DNA from: Labilithrix sp.
GTDB lineage: Bacteria; Myxococcota_A; Polyangia; Polyangiales; Polyangiaceae
Direction: 5' to 3'
Length of the DNA stretch: 39,924 nucleotides
Assembly: GCA_019637195.1 (NCBI GenBank)
Contig: JAHBWA010000076.1
Coordinates: 1 to 39,924 of the forward strand
The position numbers were made by a program, and so were the translations under genes. This document shows, in pieces, positions 1 to 8,159 of this stretch; positions within the stretch are counted from its first letter, which is position 1, and each line of letters starts with the position of its first letter. A model generated the notes under the pieces. It was not told where the DNA came from. It did not search any database and worked only from the letters and a program-made list of their open reading frames with translations.

Positions 1-45
1 CCGGCGGGCGGACGGACACCGAACGGTGCTCGGTCTCGCGCCCCC

Positions 46-1182
46 ATGACAAGCACCTCGACGCGCCACGACGCACGACGCAGCCTCGTCACCGCGTGCA
101 TCGCGGTGGCGGTCCACGCGCCGTTGCTGCTGGCAGGGACGCGCGCGCTGTCGTCGCGCGCGACGGCGGACGGCGCGGCGCGCGAGCTGGACGAGGCGAT
201 CGAGCTTACCGTGCTCGACGTCCCTGCGGCCGGCACGCGATCGATCCCGACCGCGGCGGACGCGACCTCCGGCGAGCCGTCTTCTCCCTCGAACGTCGGC
301 GCCGCCACGACGACGCCGCGCGCCGCGGCCCCCGGAGCACCCGCGTCGGCGCCCCACGATTTCGCCGCGACCAACACCGCCAGCGCGACCAACACCGCCA
401 GCGCGACCAACACCGCCAGCGCCACCAACACCGCCAGCGCCACCGGCGCCGCCGAAAGCGACGGCGCGAGGCACGCCGCGGGCGCTCCGAGCGGCTCGGC
501 GACGCCGATCGCGCTCGTGTACCCGCCCTCGCCCTCGCTCGGCCTCGCGGGCAGCGGTCCCAATCCGTTCGCCGGCGCCGGCCCGCGCGAGGGCGCGCCG
601 GGCTACGAGCGCCGACCTTCGGCGACGCCGGAGGCGCCGACCGCGAGCGAGGCGAAGCGACGCACCGAGCAGGCGCTGAAGGACGGCGTGCGCGCGCGGG
701 ACGTCGACCTCGGGCTCGGACCGGAGGGCCCCGTCTTGCGCGCGCTCGAGGACGCGACCTACGCCGACGTCGCGCCCGAGCGCGGGAGCGCGACGTTCCT
801 CGCCGTGGTCGACGCGCGCGGGCTCGTCGTCGACCTGCGGCTCCTCTCGTCGACCGGCCCTCCGCGCGACTGGGCCGGCACCCGCGCGCGGGCGCTCCGC
901 GCGCTCGGAGGCGCGAAGCTCGCCCTCCGGGGCGCGCGCGGCGCGGAGCTTCGGATCGCCGTCGAGTCCGACGTGCGGCTGCCCAGCGGCAACCGCCCGC
1001 GCGAGCGCATCCGCGGCAGCTTCGAGGAGAGCAAGGTCGTGCTCCCCGAGAACGTGCCGACGGGCGGCATGACGACCGGCGTGACGGACACGCGGACGCT
1101 GAGCACGTTCGACGTCACGGACATCGCCGCCAAGCCTCGCCGCATCGTGCACGCCCGCCTGCTCTCCCTCGCGACGCTCTGA
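46..1182 (+). CDS. TonB-like energy-transducer protein with Ala/Thr/Asn repeats
   Basis: A 378-residue protein with one N-terminal membrane segment (about residues 13-30). The stretch IELTVLDVP (52-60) resembles the membrane-proximal part of TonB proteins. A long Ala/Pro/Thr/Ser linker follows, containing four ATNTAS hexapeptides (107-130), then a compact C-terminal domain (about 225-330, with a VVDARGLVVDLRLLSSTG-type stretch) that looks like the TonB C-terminal fold. TonB proteins span the periplasm and pass proton-motive energy from ExbB/ExbD to outer-membrane receptors. No exbB, exbD or receptor gene is nearby, and the linker is not the usual Pro/Lys type. The assignment therefore rests on layout and a weak C-terminal match. 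It could instead be an anchored periplasmic protein of unknown role. The ATG at 46 puts the membrane segment at the right distance from the N-terminus. Confidence 0.55.
   Translation: MTSTSTRHDARRSLVTACIAVAVHAPLLLAGTRALSSRATADGAARELDEAIELTVLDVPAAGTRSIPTAADATSGEPSSPSNVGAATTTPRAAAPGAPASAPHDFAATNTASATNTASATNTASATNTASATGAAESDGARHAAGAPSGSATPIALVYPPSPSLGLAGSGPNPFAGAGPREGAPGYERRPSATPEAPTASEAKRRTEQALKDGVRARDVDLGLGPEGPVLRALEDATYADVAPERGSATFLAVVDARGLVVDLRLLSSTGPPRDWAGTRARALRALGGAKLALRGARGAELRIAVESDVRLPSGNRPRERIRGSFEESKVVLPENVPTGGMTTGVTDTRTLSTFDVTDIAAKPRRIVHARLLSLATL
367..438 (+). repeat. 18-bp tandem repeat, four copies, coding
   Basis: Four contiguous 18-bp units (GCGACCAACACCGCCAGC; the fourth starts GCCACC) encode ATNTAS four times in the linker of the TonB-like protein. 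A fifth, degenerate unit follows. Near-identity of the copies suggests recent slippage or expansion. Confidence 0.9.
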
Positions 1183-1347
1183 CGCCGCGGGTGCGCACTC
1201 GGGCCCGCGCAGACTCGGGTCGTCGAAGCTCGATACGGTAGCCGGCCATGTAGGGCCGCGGCGTTCGTCGCCCGCCACCGCCGGTCCGCCGTCCCGACGC
1301 GGCCGGTCGTGCCGGAAGCGCGCCGGCCTGTTCCCACCGCGCGCACC

Positions 1348-1376
1348 TTGGCGCAGCGCCCAGCGCCCGATACACT
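1348..1376 (+). promoter_or_regulatory. Sigma-70-type promoter, apparently leaderless
   Basis: TTGGCG (1348-1353), a 17-bp spacer, then TACACT (1371-1376), ending 10 bases before the ATG at 1387. The expected transcription start lies within a few bases of that ATG, and no Shine-Dalgarno is present. The upstream in-frame start at 1309 would precede the promoter, which supports the start at 1387. Confidence 0.55.
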
Positions 1377-1386
1377 CCCGAATTTA

Positions 1387-2214
1387 ATGCTTTTGGCACA
1401 GTCGAGACGACGGGGGCACGCGCGCAGCGCGGGGATCGGGGTCGCTGCATGCGTCCTCGTGACGATGTCACGGGCGTGGGCGCTCCCGATCGTCGACAAC
1501 GACCTTCGGCTCGACGTGCCGATCGAGACAGCGGACGGCTGCGTTCTCTGGCCAGAGGCGAGCGCTGCGACGGAGGGCTGCGACGGAATCGATCGCGAGG
1601 AGGTCGGCAAGAGGTTCCTCGCCGGGTTTCGGGAGGGCGTCGAGCCAGTGTCCTTCATCCTGGCTACAGGCGAACCGTTGTACGTGGTGAACGTACTGCG
1701 GGACCCGACCTCCTCGACGGAGCTCGACAGAGCAGGGGCCAACGAGTTCGCCCGCGTCATTCGTGCTCGGGTATCCGGCCAGGGCACGCCGGTGCCTGAA
1801 GGTTCGCCTGGCGCTCGTGAGCCATGGGAGGAGCGCATCAACGGCGTCCAAGTCGTTGGCTTCGACGCGACCACGGACAGCGACGACGACCAGGCGCTGA
1901 ACCACCACTTGTTCTACGTCGCCTCGACGAGCCGCGGCGCGTACACGATCTCCTTCACATGCGCGACGAGCGATGCCGAGGAGGTAAGAGCCATCGGGCG
2001 AGAGACGCTCTCGACGTTGCGAGCAGCACCAGCGAAGCCCGCGAAGAGGCGCCCGGACGCAGCCGCGCGAGCAGGCGCCATCGGCGATGCCATCTACTAT
2101 GCGCTGGTCGCGCTCGCGCAGCTGGTCGGCGTCGTGCTCGTCGTCGTGGCCATCGTGCGCAATCGCAGGAAGGCTCGGGAGCAAGCGACCCCCTGGAGGC
2201 AACCGCCTCCGTGA
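1387..2214 (+). CDS. Secreted, C-terminally anchored protein of unknown function
   Basis: I do not recognise the family. The 275-residue product begins with a basic N-terminus and a hydrophobic stretch ending SRAWA, a plausible signal peptide with cleavage near residue 32. It then has a soluble domain of about 190 residues with a few cysteines and a VQVVGFDATTDSDDD stretch. A single transmembrane helix (about 234-257) and a short basic, Pro-rich tail (RNRRK...) close the protein. Predicted topology is an extracytoplasmic domain held by a C-terminal anchor with the tail in the cytoplasm. The ATG at 1387 is preferred over an in-frame start at 1309 because a promoter-like sequence ends just before it and the signal peptide then sits at the N-terminus. 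It converges on the PEGA/TPR gene across a hairpin. Confidence 0.7.
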   Translation: MLLAQSRRRGHARSAGIGVAACVLVTMSRAWALPIVDNDLRLDVPIETADGCVLWPEASAATEGCDGIDREEVGKRFLAGFREGVEPVSFILATGEPLYVVNVLRDPTSSTELDRAGANEFARVIRARVSGQGTPVPEGSPGAREPWEERINGVQVVGFDATTDSDDDQALNHHLFYVASTSRGAYTISFTCATSDAEEVRAIGRETLSTLRAAPAKPAKRRPDAAARAGAIGDAIYYALVALAQLVGVVLVVVAIVRNRRKAREQATPWRQPPP

Positions 2215-2259
2215 TCCCGCACGGCTCGGCGCGTCGCTGGACCAAGCTCGAGCCCGTGG

Positions 2260-2300
2260 GAGTCGGCGACGAGGGGCCCGATGGACGCAGTCGCCGACTC
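2260..2300. terminator. Bidirectional hairpin between convergent genes
   Basis: A perfect 11-bp inverted repeat, GAGTCGGCGAC (2260-2270) and GTCGCCGACTC (2290-2300), with a 19-base loop. It lies between genes converging from 2214 and 2327. No T-tract follows on either strand. Confidence 0.55.
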
Positions 2301-2326
2301 GGCTGCGCCGGCGAGCGCGCGACGCG

Positions 2327-3325
2327 TCAGAACGTGCCGGCGACGCCGAAGGGACCGGCGATCCACCGCGGGCGCCTGGCCTCCGCCGGGGGCGCGTCGG
2401 GCTTCGGCGCGTTCGCCTGCTGCGGATTGAGGAGCCCGTAGACGAGCACCGCGGCGCCGACCCCGGCGACGACGAAGCCCACGGTCGAGACCGTGCCGAG
2501 CGTCTCGCCGCGATCGATGTCGGCGTGCGTGCCCTCGGGGCAGCGCGTACCGCCCTGACAGCGCGAGGCGACGTCGCCGTGGATGCCGAAGGCCATGAGG
2601 CCCGTGACGGCGCCGACGGCGAGACCGACCGCGGCGACACCGCCGCCGATCCACACGAGCGAGCTCGTGCTCGTCTCCGCCCGTGGCTCCTCCGAGCCCG
2701 GCGGCTTCTCCGCTCCCGGCGGCGGCGGCGGCGCGCCGGCGAGCGTGAACTCGACGGTCTTCGTCTCGCCTTCGACGACCATGATCGTCTCGCGCTTCTC
2801 GTCGTCGGCGAGCGACGCGACGATCTCGTGCTTGCCCGGGTTCACCTTGAGCGGCACGTTGATGCTCGACGACGAGATGTCGGCGTCGTCGAGCTTCACC
2901 CGCGCCTCGGCCGAGACCGAGATCGTCAGCGTCGCGAGCCTCGGCGCGATCTCGTCGGCGAGCTGCTTCGCCTCTTTGCGCGCGCGCTTGAAGGCGCGCG
3001 ACTCGTTCGCCTTCGCCGGGTGACGCGCGGCTTCGAGGAAGGTCGTCCGCGCCTCGACGAGCAGGCCGAGCTCCTGCTGCGTCTTGCCGAGGTCGAGGCC
3101 GGTCGTCGGCACGCGCATGATCGCGTGGGCTCGCTCGAAGTCCTCGAGCGCCCCCATGAGCTGCCCGTTCTTCCGCTTCTCCCGCCCGGACAAGAGCAGC
3201 GTCCGCGCGGCTTCGCGCTCCGGCGGCGTGGGCTCGGCGGCCGCGGCCGACGCCGTCGAGAGCACCCAACCGAGCGCCAGCGCCGACGCGGCGATCCGGA
3301 GCCTTCGCACGTCAGAAGCCGACAT
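2327..3325 (-). CDS. TPR/PEGA-like exported membrane protein, kinase partner
   Basis: A 332-residue protein. A signal peptide (1-30, ending STASAAAA) is followed by a TPR-like helical region (about 36-115) with a REKRKNGQLMGALEDFERAH stretch. A beta-rich PEGA-like segment (about 130-195) carries the typical VNPGKHEIVA turn. After a Pro-rich linker there are two membrane helices (about 213-237 and 270-288) flanking a short loop with two cysteines. Signal peptide, TPR, PEGA and TM helices is a frequent arrangement next to myxobacterial Ser/Thr kinases; the cellular role is not established. The start (ATG at 3325) lies inside the last codons of the upstream kinase gene, a 14-bp overlap that implies translational coupling and joint function. 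A longer in-frame extension upstream is a shadow within the kinase gene. Confidence 0.8.
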   Translation of the reverse strand: MSASDVRRLRIAASALALGWVLSTASAAAAEPTPPEREAARTLLLSGREKRKNGQLMGALEDFERAHAIMRVPTTGLDLGKTQQELGLLVEARTTFLEAARHPAKANESRAFKRARKEAKQLADEIAPRLATLTISVSAEARVKLDDADISSSSINVPLKVNPGKHEIVASLADDEKRETIMVVEGETKTVEFTLAGAPPPPPGAEKPPGSEEPRAETSTSSLVWIGGGVAAVGLAVGAVTGLMAFGIHGDVASRCQGGTRCPEGTHADIDRGETLGTVSTVGFVVAGVGAAVLVYGLLNPQQANAPKPDAPPAEARRPRWIAGPFGVAGTF

Positions 3326-4835
3326 CGTCGTCGTCGGCCCGGCCGGCTCTCTTCCCGGCGGGCCGCGCGGGCTTGCGCGCGGCGGGTGTCGCGGCGGGGC
3401 GCGCCGTCGCCTTCGGCGCAGGGCGCGCGCTCGGCGTCGACGCGACGGGAGCCACCGTCCCGTCCGCGGCCGCGCTGGGATCGAGCTCAGGCGTCGAATC
3501 GAGCTCGATCGCCCCTCCGGGCTCGTCGAGCGGCGGCGCGATGACCGTCCCCGGCGGCGCGATGACCGTCCCCGGCGGCGCGATGACCCTCGGCACCGGC
3601 GGGAGCGTCGCGACCGGCGTAGGCGGCACCTCGACGGCCGGCGGAAACGCCGGCGCTTCACGGCGCAGGCCGTAGCCCACGCGGAACGCGCCGCCGATCA
3701 GCAGCACCGCCGCGGCGGCGCCGCCCATGATCCACCACTTGAGCCGCGGCGAGGACAGGTACGGCGAGTGCGTGATCGCCGAGGGACCGAGGGTCGCGCC
3801 GACGCCGTCGTAGCCCGTGGGCACCGCGAACGGCAGCCCCGACGACGACGCCGGGAAGGCGCCGCTCGGCGGGAAGAGCCCCGCGCCGCTCGCCGGCGAC
3901 GGAAACGGCGCCGCGCCGTGACGGTTGGTCGTGACCCGGGCGAACGGGTTCGCCCCCATCTCGAGGAGCTGCCCGGTCGTCAGGTACGCCAGGTCGCCGA
4001 GCGCCAGCGCCAGCGCGTCGGCCATCTCGCGCGCAGACGCGAAGCGCGCGTCCGCGGAGCGCGCGAGCGCGCGCGCCATCCACGCGTCGATCGCCGGCGG
4101 CAGCTCGGGCTTGAGATCGGTCGGCTTCGGCGTCGCCTCGTTGAGGATCGCGTGGGCGATGTTGGCGATGTGCGCCCCGCGGAACGGCACGGCCCCCGTG
4201 AGGCAGTGGAACGCGAGCACGCCGAGCGCCCACAGATCGGTCCGGTGATCGACCGCGCCGATCCCGCCCATCTGCTCCGGGCTCATGTACGCCGGCGTAC
4301 CGAGGAGCGCGTTCGTCGCGGTCATCGTCTCGTCCTCGAGCCGCTTGGCGATGCCGAAGTCGACGAGCTTCACGAACGGCCGCGGGTTTCCCGTGCACAA
4401 GAAGACGTTCGCCGGCTTGATGTCGCGGTGAACGATCCCGTGCTCGTGCGCCTTCGTGAGCGCCGAGGCGACGCCCTCGATGATGTGTTGCACCTCGTCC
4501 GGACGCAGGTGTCCTCGCGCGCGCAGGACCTTCGCGACGTCCTGCCCCTCGAGCAGCTCCATCACGATGTACGGGACGCCGCCCTCGGTCACGCCGTGAT
4601 CCAGCGTCTGGACGACGTGCGGGCTCCGGACCTGGATCGTGGCGGTGACCTCGCGCGAGAAGCGGGCGCAGGCGTCCTCGTCGCTCGTCAGCGACTCGGA
4701 GAGGAACTTCACGACCACGTCGCACTGCAGCTTGTGGTGACGGGCGATCCAGACAGTGCCCATCCCGCCGGCGCCCAGACGGCGGACGAGCGCGATCTCG
4801 CTCGTGACGTCGTAGCCAGGCTTGAGGGCGCCCAT
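3312..4835 (-). CDS. Membrane-anchored Ser/Thr protein kinase (PknB/Pkn-like)
   Basis: A 507-residue eukaryote-like kinase. The N-terminal catalytic domain (about 13-280) has the Gly-rich loop GAGGMG (21-26), ATP-binding Lys43, catalytic HRDIKPAN (136-143), metal-binding DFG (159-161) and the activation-segment SPE. All catalytic residues are present, so it should be active. A Pro/Ser-rich juxtamembrane region leads to one transmembrane helix (about 367-386). The extracytoplasmic tail is rich in Pro, Ala and Thr, includes a PPGTVIA repeat (about 420-435) and is basic at its end. The gene overlaps the downstream TPR/PEGA gene by 14 bp. The ATG at 4835 has a TATCAT hexamer 7 bases upstream and a G-rich stretch (GGGGG) immediately before it. 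Confidence 0.95.
   Translation of the reverse strand: MGALKPGYDVTSEIALVRRLGAGGMGTVWIARHHKLQCDVVVKFLSESLTSDEDACARFSREVTATIQVRSPHVVQTLDHGVTEGGVPYIVMELLEGQDVAKVLRARGHLRPDEVQHIIEGVASALTKAHEHGIVHRDIKPANVFLCTGNPRPFVKLVDFGIAKRLEDETMTATNALLGTPAYMSPEQMGGIGAVDHRTDLWALGVLAFHCLTGAVPFRGAHIANIAHAILNEATPKPTDLKPELPPAIDAWMARALARSADARFASAREMADALALALGDLAYLTTGQLLEMGANPFARVTTNRHGAAPFPSPASGAGLFPPSGAFPASSSGLPFAVPTGYDGVGATLGPSAITHSPYLSSPRLKWWIMGGAAAAVLLIGGAFRVGYGLRREAPAFPPAVEVPPTPVATLPPVPRVIAPPGTVIAPPGTVIAPPLDEPGGAIELDSTPELDPSAAADGTVAPVASTPSARPAPKATARPAATPAARKPARPAGKRAGRADDDDVGF
3532..3594 (-). repeat. 21-bp tandem repeat, three copies, in kinase tail
   Basis: Three 21-bp units (3532-3552, 3553-3573, 3574-3594; the last has two or three changes) encode the heptapeptide PPGTVIA in the extracytoplasmic tail of the kinase. 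Copy number may vary between strains. Confidence 0.85.
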
Positions 4836-4842
4836 CCCCCGA

Positions 4843-4848
4843 ATGATA
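4843..4848 (-). promoter_or_regulatory. -10-like hexamer before kinase gene
   Basis: TATCAT on the minus strand, 7 bases before the ATG at 4835, in a locally AT-rich patch (AAATAAGATCG precedes it). No good -35 is seen at 16-18 bp. Confidence 0.35.
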
Positions 4849-4970
4849 CGATCTTATTTCGCCGTTCCGTCCTCGGAAGGCCCAGGATCCGCGACCCGAA
4901 CCTGTCTCAATTCTGCCGCCAGCGGTCGTGGATCGGCGGAGATCCGGGGTCGCGCAGAGGGCGACCCCGC

Positions 4971-6386
4971 TCAAACGCCCGATATTTTTTCGAGAGTTCC
5001 GGCGCCAGCGCGGGCGGCGGACGACGGCGCATCGTGTGTGAAGATGGACGGCGCCGTGGGTGAACCCCATGACGTCAAGGCCGGGCTCGCCCCTTCGGCC
5101 TCGCGCGCCTTCAGGCCGAGGACGAGCGCGACGACCATGAGCAGGACGATCGCGAGGATGATCCCGCCGATCACCAGGCCGAGCCGGAGCCGTCGCGCCG
5201 CACGCCGCTTGGCGCGGCGCGAGGCCCTCGACTCGGCCGGCCTCGAGGTCTCCGACGGCGCGCGCGGGCGCGACGCTTCGCGGGCGACGTCGCGCGCCGA
5301 CGGCGACTCGACCTTCGTGACCGGCGCGAAGGGCAGCGGCTCGGGGATGACCTCCGCGCCGCGCGAGGTCAGGACCTCGAGCACCGTCTGCGCCTCGCGC
5401 TCGAGCCGCGCGGCCCGCGGGCTGTCGAGCTCGCCCACGTGCCGCGCGCGCGCGTCGATCTCGCCCTGGGCGATCGCCCGCAGGGTCGCGACGACGTCTC
5501 CGCGCGGCGCGGGCGCGACCGCGCCGCGGAGCTCCTCGGCCATCTGCTCGGCCGACCACCAGCGATCCTCACGACGGTGCGCGAGCGCGCGGAGGACGAC
5601 GCGGTCGAGCGCCGGCGGAACGTGCTCCGCGGCGACGCTCGGCGGATCGATCCGTCCCTCGAAGACGAGGCGCGCGAGCTCGTCGTCGTCGCGCGCGGTG
5701 AAGAGGCGCCGGCCGACGAGCAGCTCCCAGAGCACGACCCCCGCCGCGTAGACGTCCGAGCGGCGATCGACCGGCTCGCCGAACTGCTGCTCGGGCGGCA
5801 TGTACGAGAGCTTGCCCTTGATCTCTCCGCGCTCGGTGACGTGCCGCTGGCTCGCGGCCTTGGCGACGCCGAAGTCGAGGATGCGCGCGACGCCGTCGAG
5901 GCCGACGATGACGTTCTGCGGGGAGACGTCGCGGTGAACGACGGACAGCGGCCGGCCGCGCTCGTCGACGAGCTCGTGCGCCGCGTGAAGCCCGCGGAGC
6001 ACGTCCGTCAAGATGCGGACCCCCACCGCCGGCGGGACGCGCGTGCGGCGGCCCCAGGCGAGCTCGAGGAGCTTCGCCAGCGAGACGCCCTCGACGTACT
6101 CCATCACGATGAGGAGCTTGCCTTCGGCGGAGACGACGTCGAGCGTCGCGACGACGTTCGGGTGCTTGATCTGCGCGGTGAGCGTGGCCTCGTCGAGGAA
6201 CATCGCCGCGAACGCCTCGTCGGCCGCGAGCTCCTGGCGCATGCTCTTGATCGCGACGAGCCGCGCGCCCGCGCCGCTCTGACGGCGGCCGAGGTAGACC
6301 GTGGCCATTCCGCCGGACGCGAGCTCGCCGAGGAGCTCGTAGCGCGCGGGCCGCTCGGAGCCCGCGACCGACATGGAGCCGCGCAT
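4971..6386 (-). CDS. Membrane-anchored Ser/Thr protein kinase, HRDxS variant
   Basis: A 471-residue kinase, numbered from ATG 6386. The catalytic domain (about 16-275) has the Gly-rich loop ASGGMATV, Lys47, HRDVSPQN (131-138), DFG (151-153) and PPEQ. The usual Lys of HRDxKxxN is Ser135. This HRDVSPQN form is common among myxobacterial kinases, so activity is still likely. A linker rich in Arg, Ser and Glu leads to one transmembrane helix (383-405) and a short outer tail. The in-frame ATG at 6440 is less likely: it overlaps the divergent gene's start, while 6386 has TATCCT 8 bases upstream. ATG 6374 is the other candidate. It lies 135 bp upstream of the next kinase on the same strand and is probably a separate unit. 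Confidence 0.92.
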   Translation of the reverse strand: MRGSMSVAGSERPARYELLGELASGGMATVYLGRRQSGAGARLVAIKSMRQELAADEAFAAMFLDEATLTAQIKHPNVVATLDVVSAEGKLLIVMEYVEGVSLAKLLELAWGRRTRVPPAVGVRILTDVLRGLHAAHELVDERGRPLSVVHRDVSPQNVIVGLDGVARILDFGVAKAASQRHVTERGEIKGKLSYMPPEQQFGEPVDRRSDVYAAGVVLWELLVGRRLFTARDDDELARLVFEGRIDPPSVAAEHVPPALDRVVLRALAHRREDRWWSAEQMAEELRGAVAPAPRGDVVATLRAIAQGEIDARARHVGELDSPRAARLEREAQTVLEVLTSRGAEVIPEPLPFAPVTKVESPSARDVAREASRPRAPSETSRPAESRASRRAKRRAARRLRLGLVIGGIILAIVLLMVVALVLGLKAREAEGASPALTSWGSPTAPSIFTHDAPSSAARAGAGTLEKISGV

Positions 6387-6394
6387 CGGGGAGG

Positions 6395-6400
6395 AGGATA
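6395..6400 (-). promoter_or_regulatory. -10-like hexamer before kinase gene
   Basis: TATCCT on the minus strand, 8 bases before the ATG at 6386. There is no Shine-Dalgarno in the gap. This favours 6386 as the start and suggests a leaderless mRNA. Confidence 0.35.
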
Positions 6401-6426
6401 GCGGATGATCCCGCCGCGCGGTCACG

Positions 6427-6432
6427 TAGGAT
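6427..6432 (+). promoter_or_regulatory. -10-like hexamer before glycosyltransferase gene
   Basis: TAGGAT, 6 bases before the ATG at 6439. The same TAGGAT appears 9 bases before the ATG at 22771. No clear -35 is seen. Confidence 0.35.
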
Positions 6433-6438
6433 GCGCCC

Positions 6439-8064
6439 ATGCTCGGGGGACTCGACAGCCGCGGGCCGCGCGCTCGCCCCGCGCCCGGCGCCGGCGCGAG
6501 CGCTCACGCGGGCGCGGCGATCCGGCGCTGGGACCTCGCGCTCCTCGCGGTCGCGCTCGCCGCGCTCGGCTGGCTGTTCTGGAAGAACACGCTGCTCGCG
6601 AGCCGGGTGATCGACGGGACGCGGTACTACCTGCTCGACGACGACATGATGATCTCCATGCGTTACGCCCGGAACCTCGCCGAGGGTCACGGGCTCGTGT
6701 GGAACCCGGGGGAGCGCGTCGAGGGATACACGAACTTCCTCTGGACGCTCGTGATGGCGGGCGTGCACCTCTTGCCCCACTCCGACGCGAACATCGCGCT
6801 CCTCGTGAAGGCCGTGAGCTTCACCCTCACCGGCGCCACGCTCTGGCTGTCGGTCCGCATGCTGCGGCTCTTCGCGCCGCGCTCGCTCCTCGTCACGCCG
6901 CTGCTCCTCGTCGTGATGGTGACGTGCGCCGACGTGCTGCTCTGGTCGGTGTGGGGCTTCGAGGTCGCGCTGCTCGCGCTCTTGAACCTCGTCTTCTTCC
7001 ATCGCCTCGCCCAGGGCAGGCACGACGCGCTGATGTTCGGCGCGCTCGCGCTGATCCCGCTCACCCGCGGCGACGGCGTCTACGTCTTCGCGGGCAACGC
7101 GCTCGTGGCGCTGGCGCTGGCGAAGAGCCGAACGCGAGCGCTCGCCGGCCTCGCGCTGGCCGTGCTCCCCGCGGCCGGGCACTTCTTCCTCCGCCACGCG
7201 TATTACGGCGACTGGCTGCCGAACACCTACTACCTCAAGGTGCACGGCCTCGAGCAGCCCTTCGCGCGGGGCTCCGCGTACGCGCGAAACTTCCTCGCGC
7301 ACTACGCCGTCGTGCTGGCGATCGCCGCGGCGTCGGCGCTCACGCTGCTCCGGACCGATCGCCGCGGGCTAATCCCGTTCGGCGCGGTCCTGCCGACGCT
7401 CGGGTGGGTGGTGCTCGTCGGCGGCGACATGTTCGTCTGGTACCGCTTCTTCGCGCACGTGATGCCGATCGTCTTCGTGTTCGCGATCGCCGGCGTCGTC
7501 CGGCTGGGCCGCGGCGCGCTCGGGCAGGCGGCGTGGGCCGCCGTCCTCTTCCTCGTGAGCTTCCCGCTGGTCCGCCCGCTCGGCCGCCTCGTGTTCCTCG
7601 ACACGAACGGCGACCCGCTCGATCAGATCCAGGTCGCGATGCTGATCAAGAAGAACGCGAGCCCCGACAGCAGCGTCGCCGTCATCACCGCGGGGATCGT
7701 GCCGTACTTCACGCGGCTCCGGGCGATCGACGTCCTCGGCAAGAGCGACAAGCACATCGCGCGCCTCGCGCCCTTCAAAGGGGCGATGGTCGGGCACGGG
7801 AAGCTCGATCCGGCGTACACGCTCGGCAAGCAGCCCGACCTCGTCGTCTCGTGCCGGAGCCAGCTCTTCGCCCTCGGCCTCGCGACCGACGCCCGCACGC
7901 ACGATCCGGTGCAGAGCTTCCTCGCGTCGAGCGCGTTCCAGACGGCCTACCGCCCGACGCCGATCCGCGAGGCGTTCACGCTCGGCAAGACGGCGATCTA
8001 CACGCACCCGGGCTCCCGCGAGCACGCGCACCTCGACTGGGAGCCGGTGGTCGTCACGCCGTGA
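6439..8064 (+). CDS. GT-C family membrane glycosyltransferase
   Basis: A 541-residue polytopic membrane protein. After a Pro/Ala-rich N-terminus the first helix (about 33-48) leads into an extracytoplasmic loop with DDD at 67-69. Next come RYARNLAEGHG (75-85) and NPGERVEGYTNFLW (89-102). An acidic pair in the first loop followed by this block is the hallmark of GT-C enzymes related to the mycobacterial arabinofuranosyltransferase AftB and GT39-like proteins, which use polyprenyl-phosphate-linked sugars on the outer face of the membrane. About eight to ten more helices follow, to about residue 390, then a soluble C-terminal domain (about 395-541). The sugar and acceptor cannot be read from sequence. 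It is divergent from the kinase gene, with starts 52 bp apart. Confidence 0.85.
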   Translation: MLGGLDSRGPRARPAPGAGASAHAGAAIRRWDLALLAVALAALGWLFWKNTLLASRVIDGTRYYLLDDDMMISMRYARNLAEGHGLVWNPGERVEGYTNFLWTLVMAGVHLLPHSDANIALLVKAVSFTLTGATLWLSVRMLRLFAPRSLLVTPLLLVVMVTCADVLLWSVWGFEVALLALLNLVFFHRLAQGRHDALMFGALALIPLTRGDGVYVFAGNALVALALAKSRTRALAGLALAVLPAAGHFFLRHAYYGDWLPNTYYLKVHGLEQPFARGSAYARNFLAHYAVVLAIAAASALTLLRTDRRGLIPFGAVLPTLGWVVLVGGDMFVWYRFFAHVMPIVFVFAIAGVVRLGRGALGQAAWAAVLFLVSFPLVRPLGRLVFLDTNGDPLDQIQVAMLIKKNASPDSSVAVITAGIVPYFTRLRAIDVLGKSDKHIARLAPFKGAMVGHGKLDPAYTLGKQPDLVVSCRSQLFALGLATDARTHDPVQSFLASSAFQTAYRPTPIREAFTLGKTAIYTHPGSREHAHLDWEPVVVTP

Positions 8065-8122
8065 CGCGCGCGAGCTGCGAGGCCCCGACCGCCGGGAAGC
8101 CTGGCCGGACCGCTCGCCGCCC

Positions 8123-8151
8123 TTGAAGGCGAACGCCCGCGCGACTACCAA
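8123..8151 (+). promoter_or_regulatory. Sigma-70-type promoter, apparently leaderless
   Basis: TTGAAG (8123-8128), a 17-bp spacer and TACCAA (8146-8151), ending 8 bases before the GTG at 8160. No Shine-Dalgarno is present. It would drive the epimerase-repeat ORF-lipid kinase operon. Confidence 0.5.
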
Positions 8152-8159
8152 TCGATACC

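Noticed and set aside
4971..6386. Pseudokinase because the HRDxK Lys is Ser
   Set aside because: HRDVSPQN is a frequent form in myxobacterial kinases, and the Gly-rich loop, Lys47, catalytic Asp133 and DFG are all intact.
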